Source: Oscillospiraceae bacterium
GTDB lineage: Bacteria > Bacillota > Clostridia > Oscillospirales > Oscillospiraceae
Direction of reading: 5' to 3'
Assembly: GCA_017449185.1 (NCBI GenBank)
Contig: JAFSJZ010000068.1
Location: 1 to 64,000, forward strand
Length of the DNA: 64,000 nucleotides
This document shows positions 1 to 5,842 of this stretch, piece by piece (within the stretch, counting starts at the first letter, position 1; each line of letters begins with the position of its first letter). Position numbers and translations under genes: made by a program. The notes below the pieces were generated by a model. The model searched no databases, was not told the origin of the DNA, and saw only the letters and a program-made list of their open reading frames with translations.

Positions 1-195
1 AGCGGGGGTCTCCTCAGCGGGGGTCTCCTCAGGCGGGGTCTCCTCAGCGGGGGTCTCCTCAGCGGGGGTCTCCTCAGCCGGGGTCTCCTCAGCCGGGGTC
101 TCCTCGGCGGGGGTCTCCTCAGCCGGGGTCTCCTCAGCCGGGGTCTCCTCAGCCGGGGTCTCCTCAGCCGGGGTCTCCTCAGCCGGGGTCTCCTC
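1..195. repeat. 15-bp tandem repeat, 13 copies, encoding EETPA
   Basis: Thirteen contiguous 15-bp units, each close to agccggggtctcctc, run to the window edge. The period is a multiple of three and in frame with the minus-strand gene starting at 456. Units differ mainly at the first four bases; the third unit (31-45) encodes EETPP instead of EETPA. Near-identity of neighbouring units points to recent slippage or unequal exchange, so copy number probably varies between strains. Confidence 0.95.
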
Positions 196-456
196 AGCCG
201 GAGCTTTTTCGGCGGGGGCGGCCTCGTTTGGAGCAGGCTCCGCCTCGGGGGCAGCCTCTTCAGCGCCCTCGTTTGAGCCTGCTATTGCAGTTTCTTCCGT
301 GCCATCCTCTTGCGGCGCAACGGTTTCCGGGTTTGTGATCGTCAGCTCGCCTTCCGATCTCCGATCGAGACCGGCTGCGAGCGCCTGATCGCAGGTGCCC
401 ATGACCATGAGCAGCGCCAGAAGCAGGGAAAGCACTCTCTTCCACAGCTTATTCAT
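1..456 (-). CDS. Secreted protein with EETPA tandem repeats (N-terminal part, runs off window)
   Basis: The reading frame is open from the ATG at 456 to the window edge, so only the N-terminal 152 codons are seen. The start has a good Shine-Dalgarno (AGGAGG, about 5 nt away). Residues 1-27 form a classic signal peptide: MNKLWKR basic end, a Leu-rich core and a likely cut after ALA. An acidic Glu/Ala/Pro-rich stretch follows, then at least 13 copies of the five-residue unit EETPA. Such low-complexity Pro/Glu stretches usually act as extended stalks or wall-spanning linkers in secreted or surface proteins of Gram-positive bacteria. The functional C-terminal domain lies outside the window, so the role cannot be named. 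A promoter is visible at 721-749, leaving an untranslated leader of about 255 nt. Confidence 0.85.
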   Translation of the reverse strand, partial: MNKLWKRVLSLLLALLMVMGTCDQALAAGLDRRSEGELTITNPETVAPQEDGTEETAIAGSNEGAEEAAPEAEPAPNEAAPAEKAPAEETPAEETPAEETPAEETPAEETPAEETPAEETPAEETPAEETPAEETPAEETPPEETPAEETPA

Positions 457-983
457 GTCCATCCTCCTATAAAAACCTTAGATTTTTTAACACTTTCAGG
501 GGGTCCGGCCGGGGCAAAATTGTCTTCACACAGGGCCGCAAAACGAGAGAAAGATCGTCCTTTCCCCAGTTTCCCGAGCCCATTATAGCGCCCCAGGCAT
601 CAATAGAACCGTCAAAAATCAGGGTAAATTTGCGTATTGCCAAATATTTTTTTATCAGATCGGTGAAAGAGGGGCTTCCATATGGGAAAAGCCGCCTTTT
701 CGCACAACATACCAACTTGTATAATACACAATAAACCGAAAATAGTCAACAAAAAAAGATGACTAAATTTAGTAAAAATTTTGGAAGCACTCTCTCGGAA
801 AAATCCGCAAACCGTTGCGCCGCAAGGTTTTGGAGGATTTGGAAGGTTCTGGGAGCCCCGGGAATATCTCCCCCGGGCGGCGGCGCGGGAAGCGGCCGGA
901 CGCCCTTTTGACGGCGGCGGAGGGGCAAAACGGGCAGAAAAGCCCTCTTTTTGTCTGCGAACATGTTTTTTAGACGAAACAGA
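457..983. other. Long intergenic stretch with leader of the repeat protein
   Basis: No convincing gene is present on either strand. It holds the promoter at 721-749 and about 255 nt of transcribed leader of the repeat protein. A GC-rich stretch around 855-935 contains a short palindrome (CCCGGGA-ATATC-TCCCCCGGG, 857-878) without a U tract. I looked for known riboswitch signatures in the leader and recognised none. Confidence 0.5.
721..749 (-). promoter_or_regulatory. Sigma-70-type promoter for the EETPA-repeat protein
   Basis: Read on the minus strand: TTGACT, 17-nt spacer, TATTAT, in an AT-rich stretch pointing to the gene that starts at 456. Confidence 0.6.
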
Positions 984-1012
984 TTGAAAGAAAAACAAAG
1001 CTGTGATAAAAT
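984..1012 (+). promoter_or_regulatory. Promoter for the ParB-like gene
   Basis: TTGAAA, 17-nt spacer, TAAAAT, about 40 nt upstream of the translation start at 1053. Confidence 0.5.
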
Positions 1013-1052
1013 CATTTTAATATTTTGGAAACGAAAAAAGGAAATGGCAGCC

Positions 1053-1982
1053 ATGGAAAAAAATAAAACGGCTTCCGCGCCGGCGGAAACCTTGTTCACT
1101 GCGGAAACAGCTGCGCCCTCCCCCGCCGGGAACGAGCACGTGGTCGAGATCCCGCTCGGTGAGATCCGAGACTTCCCCTCACATCCCTTCCATGTGCGCA
1201 AGGACGCCGAGATGCAGGAGCTGGTCGAGAGCGTCCGTCAGGTCGGCGTGCTGATCCCCGCTGTGGTGCGGCCCTGCCGCGAGGGCGGCTATGAGATGAT
1301 CTCCGGCCACCGCCGCCGGCTGGCGAGTCTGCTCGCCGGGCGCGAGACCATGCCCTGCATCGTCCGCGAGTTGGACGACGACCGGGCCGTCATCGTCATG
1401 GTGGACAGCAACCTGCAGAGGGAGAGCCTTCTGCCCTCGGAGAAGGCCTTCGCTTACCGCATGAAGCTGGAGGCCGCCCGCCGCCAGCAGGGCGAGCGCA
1501 GCGACCTGACCTCTGCAACGGCGTTGCAGAAGTCGGCCGCAGGAAAGAAGTCCACGCGCGAGCTGCTGGCCGAGAACAGCCCGGACAGCCACGAGCAGAT
1601 CCGCAAGTACATCCGTCTGACCTATCTGATCCCCGTCCTGCTTGATCGCGTGGACCGGGGCAAGCTGCCCATGCGCAGCGCCGTGGAGCTGTCCTATCTG
1701 CCGGAGGAGGAGCAGCTGGTGCTCAGCTATTTCCTGGCCCAGGGCAGCGCCGTGCTCTCCCAGCGGCAAGCCGCCGAGCTGCGCCGCCTCTCGCAGGAGC
1801 GTGGGCTGGACGAGCGCACGATCCTGCTTGTCCTGCGCGGCGGGAAGGAGGAGAAGCCGCGCCGTCTCAGCTTCTCCGGCGAGCGGATCAGCCGCTTCTT
1901 CGCGCCGGGCACCTCCCCCCGCGCCATGGAGGAGACCATCGTCAAGGCGCTGGAGCAGTACTGTCGCAAAGTTGACAAATAA
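1053..1982 (+). CDS. ParB/RepB/Spo0J-family DNA-binding protein
   Basis: A 309-residue protein with a ParB N-terminal domain: VVEIPLGEIRDFP, then the arginine-rich CTP/DNA motif region around ISGHRRRLA (about residue 82) and ENP-like DSNLQRESLLPSEKA. A helix-turn-helix region follows (about residues 155-195, AGKKSTRELLAENSPDSHEQ). ParB proteins bind parS-like sites, load as CTP-dependent sliding clamps and help segregate DNA; paralogues also act as regulators or on mobile elements. No parA is adjacent, so this may be an accessory (Noc-like or element-borne) ParB and not the main chromosomal copy. An ATG at 1044 is in frame, but AAAGGAA ends right before it, so the ATG at 1053 (about 9 nt spacing) is preferred. 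Confidence 0.85.
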   Translation: MEKNKTASAPAETLFTAETAAPSPAGNEHVVEIPLGEIRDFPSHPFHVRKDAEMQELVESVRQVGVLIPAVVRPCREGGYEMISGHRRRLASLLAGRETMPCIVRELDDDRAVIVMVDSNLQRESLLPSEKAFAYRMKLEAARRQQGERSDLTSATALQKSAAGKKSTRELLAENSPDSHEQIRKYIRLTYLIPVLLDRVDRGKLPMRSAVELSYLPEEEQLVLSYFLAQGSAVLSQRQAAELRRLSQERGLDERTILLVLRGGKEEKPRRLSFSGERISRFFAPGTSPRAMEETIVKALEQYCRKVDK

Positions 1983-2011
1983 ATATTTTATGTAAACTAA
2001 GATGATTACAA

Positions 2012-2040
2012 GACAGCCCCCTCCGATCGAGGGGGCTGTC
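2012..2040 (+). terminator. Intrinsic terminator after the ParB-like gene
   Basis: A perfect 12-bp stem (GACAGCCCCCTC / GAGGGGGCTGTC) with a 5-nt loop, followed by TTGTTGT. It lies 30 nt after the stop codon. Confidence 0.85.
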
Positions 2041-2054
2041 TTGTTGTCTGGGTC

Positions 2055-2187
2055 TTGGGCTTGGCCTTGAGGGGAAGCTGTCATGGCGCGTCTCACGCAA
2101 GCGCCGTGACTGATGAGGTGGAAATAACTCATCCACCTCATCCGACCTCGCTTCGCTCGGCCACCTTCCCCTCAAGGGGAAGGCTTT
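2055..2187. repeat. Palindromic intergenic repeat element, copy 1
   Basis: About 133 bp bounded by related inverted ends (CTTGAGGGGAAG at the left; CTTCCCCTCAAGGGGAAG at the right). Inside are the hairpin arms GATGAGGTGG / CCACCTCATC and CCGACCTCGCTTCGCTCGG. Only a few bases differ from copy 2. It has the make-up of a REP/MITE-like non-coding element. The open frames inside it are by-products of the repeat. Confidence 0.85.
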
Positions 2188-2221
2188 GGAGCGCCTTGTC
2201 TGCCGGCGGCGTGCGGTATCA

Positions 2222-2353
2222 TGGGCTTGGCCTTGAGGGGAAGCTGTCATGGCGCGTCTCATGCAAGCGCCGTGACTGATGAGGTGGATATAACTCGTCC
2301 ACCTCATCCGACCTCGCTTCGCTCGGCCACCTTCCCCTCAAGGGGAAGGCTTT
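2222..2353. repeat. Palindromic intergenic repeat element, copy 2
   Basis: Nearly identical to the copy at 2055 (for example TCTCATGC for TCTCACGC and GATATAACTCG for GAAATAACTCA). Its right end overlaps the last codons and the TGA stop of the DUF559 gene, so the repeat supplies that gene's C-terminus. Confidence 0.85.
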
Positions 2354-2748
2354 CGTTCGACGCCTTCCAGACCCAGTCGCCTCAGAAGATCGGTACATAC
2401 TCCGTCAAAGTTTCGGTTGATGTCGGCGTTGGAATAGCGCACGACCGAGATCCCAAGCTGAGCGAGCGCAGCGTCCCGTTCCCGATCAGACGCAGCGCCC
2501 TCGTTTTCATAGTGCTGCGAGCCGTCCAGTTCGATCACAAGTCCGACCGAGGCACAGTAAAAGTCTACGATATAATGTCCGATGACCTTCTGCCGGTTTA
2601 CCGTTATGGGAAGCCGCCGCAGAAAGTCATACCACAGACGTCGCTCTTCTTTGGTCATCTCCCGGCGCAGCTTCTGTGCGTTTTGCTTTAGCTGGGGATT
2701 GTTCGTTTGGTTCAAGATTATCCACCTCATCCGCCCCAGTGTGCGCAC
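2338..2748 (-). CDS. DUF559-family (VSR-like) endonuclease-domain protein
   Basis: A 136-residue protein. The family hallmark is visible: NPQLKQNAQKLRREMTKEERRLWYDFL, then a PD-(D/E)XK-like core (GHYIVDFYCASVGLVIELDGSQHYE, about residues 60-85) and QLGISVVRYSNADI. DUF559 domains resemble Vsr very-short-patch repair endonucleases; the acidic residues in VDFY and ELDG fit a metal site. The start is taken as GTG 2748, because the neighbouring repeat places GGAAGG 7 nt before it; an ATG at 2730 is possible. The last residues and the stop come from repeat copy 2, and the start lies in repeat copy 3. The gene is thus framed by the repeat family, as if moved or maintained together with it. Its cellular role is unknown. 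Confidence 0.8.
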   Translation of the reverse strand: MRTLGRMRWIILNQTNNPQLKQNAQKLRREMTKEERRLWYDFLRRLPITVNRQKVIGHYIVDFYCASVGLVIELDGSQHYENEGAASDRERDAALAQLGISVVRYSNADINRNFDGVCTDLLRRLGLEGVERKPSP

Positions 2749-2778
2749 TGGGGCACCTTCCCCTCAAGGGGAAGGCTC
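2718..2778. repeat. Palindromic intergenic repeat element, partial or variant copy 3
   Basis: Shares the CCACCTCATCCG block and the CCTTCCCCTCAAGGGGAAGG end palindrome with the copies at 2055 and 2222. Its central hairpin is a different sequence (GCCCCAGTGTGCGCACTGGGGC). It covers the 5' end and ribosome-binding site of the DUF559 gene. Confidence 0.75.
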
Positions 2779-2827
2779 GATATCGCGCCATACAATTTCC
2801 CTATATATTATTATAATAGTAGAAAAC

Positions 2828-3601
2828 TCAGCCGCCGGCCTCGGGGAGACAGTGCATCTGCGTCCGGCCGAGGACGCGGAAGCCCTCGGCAGCCGGGCTG
2901 AGCGTGCGCAGACCGAAGTCCGCCGAGCGCAGGCGCAGATAGAGCGCGATGCTCTTCGCGTCCGCGCAGCCGGGCGGGAACTGCGAACGGTGATTCTCAA
3001 AGATCGCGCCGAGCTGCTTTTTCAGCAGCCCCGGCGTTTTCACAAAACGGTTGGGCTTTGCCGTCATGTAGAGGGCGACGGCCTCGACCGGAGCGGCCTC
3101 GGCCCCCCAGCGCTCCATGATCCGGGCGAAGGGGGCGAAGAAGCCGATCCGTTTGGCGCTCTCCCCCACCCGGCGGTGGTCGACGTGACACTCGCTCGTC
3201 ACGTCCGGATCCGGCGCGAAGATCAGCTGCGGCTTCAGCTCGCCGACGGCGCGGGCGATCCCTTCCAGCAGCTCGTCGGGCTCGTAAAAGCCGCCGTCGC
3301 ACAGGCCCAGGAAACGGACGTCCTCTACGCCGAGCGCGCGGGCGGAGGCGATCGCCTCGGCCCTGCGGATCCCGATCAGCTCCTCGGGCGTCGTGCCCGC
3401 GGGGGCGTTTTCGAGACCGTAGCGCCCGTCCATGCAGATGAGGAAGCTGACCTTTTTCCCCGCCGCGGCAAGCTTGGCCGCCGTGGCCCCGGCGCCGATC
3501 TCTATATCGTCCGGGTGCGGGCCGAGGAAGAGATACCGCTCAAAGCTCTCGACCTGAGGAGGCGGCGCGGCGAAGCGCAGCGCCAGTTTCGTGACGCTCA
3601 T
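2828..3601 (-). CDS. PIG-L / LmbE family deacetylase
   Basis: A 257-residue member of the zinc-dependent PIG-L N-deacetylase family, which removes acetyl groups from N-acetylglucosaminyl conjugates and other small amino sugars. The metal-binding signature FLGPHPDDIEIGAG is at about residues 25-38, and the second His pair lies in ECHVDHRRVGE (about residue 135). No signal peptide is present, so it is cytoplasmic. The start codon overlaps the stop of the upstream GPH transporter by 4 nt (ATGA), so the two are translationally coupled. The natural reading is that the transporter imports a glycoside or acetylated amino sugar that this enzyme deacetylates. The exact substrate cannot be told. Confidence 0.85.
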   Translation of the reverse strand: MSVTKLALRFAAPPPQVESFERYLFLGPHPDDIEIGAGATAAKLAAAGKKVSFLICMDGRYGLENAPAGTTPEELIGIRRAEAIASARALGVEDVRFLGLCDGGFYEPDELLEGIARAVGELKPQLIFAPDPDVTSECHVDHRRVGESAKRIGFFAPFARIMERWGAEAAPVEAVALYMTAKPNRFVKTPGLLKKQLGAIFENHRSQFPPGCADAKSIALYLRLRSADFGLRTLSPAAEGFRVLGRTQMHCLPEAGG

Positions 3602-5109
3602 GCCTCTGCCCGCTTCTGTGCGCGCCGCTCGCGCAGTTCCTCGCAGATGCGGTCATACTCCGGCTCGTCGAGCTTGTAGCGCTTGAGGTACAGGAAGTAG
3701 CTCACCAGCATCAGCGCGTAGGGCAGCACGATCATCACCAGCAGCAGGCCGCGGGACTGGCCGTGGCTGACGCCGCGCAGCAGCTCGTGGATTGCGGAGA
3801 GCTTGTCCGTCTCCGTGATCTGCCCCGCGGCGGCCGCGTTCTCCAGTGTGGAGATCTCGTTGGTGTAGCGCGTCACGCCCGTGAGCAGGTAGGTGCCGGA
3901 GGCGATCACGACCGTCAGCGCCGAGGCGAGCTTCGTCAGGAAGGGACGCAGCGAGGTGATGATGCCCTCGTCGCGCGTGCCGTGGACGTACTCGTTGTAC
4001 TCGACCGTGTTGATGACCGAGATCATCAGGATCAGATAAAAGCCGTACTGGCCGAAGTTCGCCAGCATGTAGCCGATCGTGATGAGCAGGAACTTCAGAT
4101 CCATGCCCAGCGCTCTGGCCGCGCCCGTCGCCAGGAACAGCCCGGGGAAGAGCATGAAGGCGTAACCGACGGTGGAGACCCAGACCAGCACGCCCATGAG
4201 CTTCTTGCGCGGCATTTTACGGGAGATGGCCGGATAGAAGATCATCAGCAGCGCCGTGACGGACATGCCCACCGTGGTGAAGAGCGAGTAGAGCCCGCCC
4301 TCATAGCCGAATTCGAAGTAGATGTAGGTCGAGCCGATACCGGACATGACCACGCCGTTGCCGATCTCATGGATCAGGAAGATCAGCGCGATCCAAAGCA
4401 GCTGGTCGTTGCCGGTGATCGTGCCCCAGATCTTTTTGAAGCTGACCGGCGGCACGGGCTCGTCGTTGTAGGCGCGGTTCTCCTTCACGCCGAAGAGCAC
4501 GAAGCACAGAAAGGCCGGGCAGAGGATCGCGATCAGCAGCGCGATGCGGCCGTAGGCGATGCTCGTCGAGCCGCCGATGGCGTTCGCGCCGGTGGTGAAC
4601 ATCGGGATGAAGATGCCGGCCGCCGTGCCGCCGATGCCCGCGAAGAGCGTCGTGCGCGCGGTGAAGGTGTTGCGCGCGTCGCCGTCGGAGCTCAGCGCAG
4701 GGATCATGCCCCAGTAGGAGATGTCGCCCATCGTGTAGGTGATGCTGTAGAGAAAGTAGATCACGCCGAAGAACCACACGAAGCTCCAGCCCTGCAGCTT
4801 GGTGTTGAACGCGGCATAGATGACCGCCGAGGTCGAAAACATGCCTATGAGGATCCAGGGCTTGAACTTGCCCCAGCGGCTGCGCGTGCGTTCGATGATG
4901 TTGCCCATGATCGGGTCGTTGAGCGCGTCAAAGATGCGCGCGCCGACCATGATGGCCGTGATGGCCGACAGCTGCGCCGCCGTCAGCGAGCGCGTGAAGA
5001 GCACGAAGGTCAGAAGAAAGTTCGTGACCAGCGCGTAGACCATGTCACGTCCCACGGTGCCGAGGGGGAACATGATCAGGTTTCTGCGGTTTCTCGTTTT
5101 TTCGTCCAT
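3598..5109 (-). CDS. GPH-family (glycoside-pentoside-hexuronide:cation) symporter
   Basis: About 503 residues with some twelve hydrophobic segments and the GPH/MelB-type signature: an N-terminal RNLIMFPLGTVGRDMVY, the motif FDALNDPIMGNIIERTRSRWGKFKPWI (about residues 60-85, with the conserved Asp pair for cation coupling) and YSITYTMGDISYWG. Proteins of this family import sugars or glycosides with Na+ or H+. ATG 5109 is chosen (GGAG about 11 nt upstream); a GTG at 5121 has the Shine-Dalgarno too close. It is the first gene of a two-gene operon with the PIG-L deacetylase. Confidence 0.85.
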   Translation of the reverse strand: MDEKTRNRRNLIMFPLGTVGRDMVYALVTNFLLTFVLFTRSLTAAQLSAITAIMVGARIFDALNDPIMGNIIERTRSRWGKFKPWILIGMFSTSAVIYAAFNTKLQGWSFVWFFGVIYFLYSITYTMGDISYWGMIPALSSDGDARNTFTARTTLFAGIGGTAAGIFIPMFTTGANAIGGSTSIAYGRIALLIAILCPAFLCFVLFGVKENRAYNDEPVPPVSFKKIWGTITGNDQLLWIALIFLIHEIGNGVVMSGIGSTYIYFEFGYEGGLYSLFTTVGMSVTALLMIFYPAISRKMPRKKLMGVLVWVSTVGYAFMLFPGLFLATGAARALGMDLKFLLITIGYMLANFGQYGFYLILMISVINTVEYNEYVHGTRDEGIITSLRPFLTKLASALTVVIASGTYLLTGVTRYTNEISTLENAAAAGQITETDKLSAIHELLRGVSHGQSRGLLLVMIVLPYALMLVSYFLYLKRYKLDEPEYDRICEELRERRAQKRAEA

Positions 5110-5156
5110 ACTCTTATCCACTCCAAAGCTTTTTTCTCTGCGGCAGCAGGGGGATC

Positions 5157-5381
5157 TTACTCTGCCGGATTGGCGCGCACGACCTTGCCGAGGTTCCAGA
5201 TCTGCGCCGCCTTGCGGGCGGCCTCGTCGCGTCCGGCGGGCGTTTTGTATTCAAAGTGCCCGGTCTGCGCGCCGCAGTCGAGGCACATCACATACCAGCA
5301 CCAGCCGCCCTCTTCCTCCAGCAGCCCTGCGCCGCCGCAGAAGGGGCAGTCCTGCAGCTCCAGCTCGTCACGAATGTCCAT
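5157..5381 (-). CDS. Small Lar-like zinc-ribbon protein
   Basis: A 74-residue protein starting at ATG 5381, behind a strong GGAGG seven nt upstream; the longer open frame to 5444 has no such signal. It has two CxxC pairs, CPFCGG near residue 12 and CLDCGA near residue 34, followed by AARKAAQIWNLGK. This layout resembles the Lar restriction-alleviation family and related phage and host zinc ribbons (CPFCGG ... W..R). Function here is unproven; it may simply be a small metal-binding protein. It stands alone, just upstream of the GPH transporter on the same strand. Confidence 0.65.
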   Translation of the reverse strand: MDIRDELELQDCPFCGGAGLLEEEGGWCWYVMCLDCGAQTGHFEYKTPAGRDEAARKAAQIWNLGKVVRANPAE

Positions 5382-5442
5382 TGTGCTTCCTCCGTTTGAT
5401 GGCTTTGGAGGGATTATACCATATTCTCCGTGAAAGGAAAAC

Positions 5443-5472
5443 AAAAAGATAGGGCGCAGGCCCTATCTTTTT
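5443..5472 (-). terminator. Intrinsic terminator of the oxidoreductase-hypA operon
   Basis: A perfect 12-bp stem AAAAAGATAGGG / CCCTATCTTTTT with a 6-nt loop and T-rich flanks on both strands. It sits 14 nt after the stop of hypA. Confidence 0.85.
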
Positions 5473-5485
5473 GTTTTGCAGCCGC

Positions 5486-5842
5486 TTATTCTCCGCCGCT
5501 CTCGGGCACCACGATCTCGCGGACCGTGAAGTCCTTCCCGCTCAAGACGGTCTTGTTGAAGCTGCCGCAGCTCGGACAGTAACCCTTGTGCTCAACGACG
5601 TTGAAGATCTCGTCGCAGTCGTCGCACTCGGCCAGGCCGGGGACGATATTGATCGAAAGCCTGGCGTCCTGCAGGATGCTGTCCTTCGCCGCCACCGGGT
5701 AGAGCTCCTCGAGATACTCCGGGATCACGAGCGAGAGCTCGCCGCAGTCGACGATGACCTCGCGGATGTCGCTCACGCCGTTTTCGGCGGCGAAATCCGT
5801 CACCGTGCGTACGAGCTGGCGGAGCAGCCCGATCTCATGCAT
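5486..5842 (-). CDS. hypA: HypA-like hydrogenase nickel-incorporation protein
   Basis: 118 residues, the usual HypA length. HypA delivers nickel to [NiFe]-hydrogenase large subunits (and in some bacteria to urease), working with HypB. The conserved N-terminus MHEIGLLRQLV contains the nickel-binding Met-His-Glu. A zinc ribbon follows with CDDC (about residue 74) and CPSC (about residue 89), and the domain has the family's EVIVDCGELSLVIPEYL stretch. Its start overlaps the end of the large oxidoreductase gene by 8 nt, so the two are coupled. No other hyp gene or hydrogenase subunit lies within the window, which is odd: either the rest of the set is elsewhere or this copy serves another metalloenzyme. 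Confidence 0.85.
   Translation of the reverse strand: MHEIGLLRQLVRTVTDFAAENGVSDIREVIVDCGELSLVIPEYLEELYPVAAKDSILQDARLSINIVPGLAECDDCDEIFNVVEHKGYCPSCGSFNKTVLSGKDFTVREIVVPESGGE

Noticed and set aside
1..195. CRISPR array
   Set aside because: The units are contiguous 15-mers without spacers and in frame with a signal-peptide protein.
457..720. Known riboswitch in the leader of the EETPA protein
   Set aside because: I found no conserved core of families I can recognise by eye; it remains an unexplained long leader.
2055..2353. Small genes inside the repeats (74- and 156-codon frames)
   Set aside because: They start within the palindromic repeats and repeat each other; best explained by repeat structure.
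3763..5433. Plus-strand open frame opposite the GPH transporter
   Set aside because: Shadow frame, Arg/Asp/Glu-rich, no start signal; the membrane transporter on the other strand is well supported.
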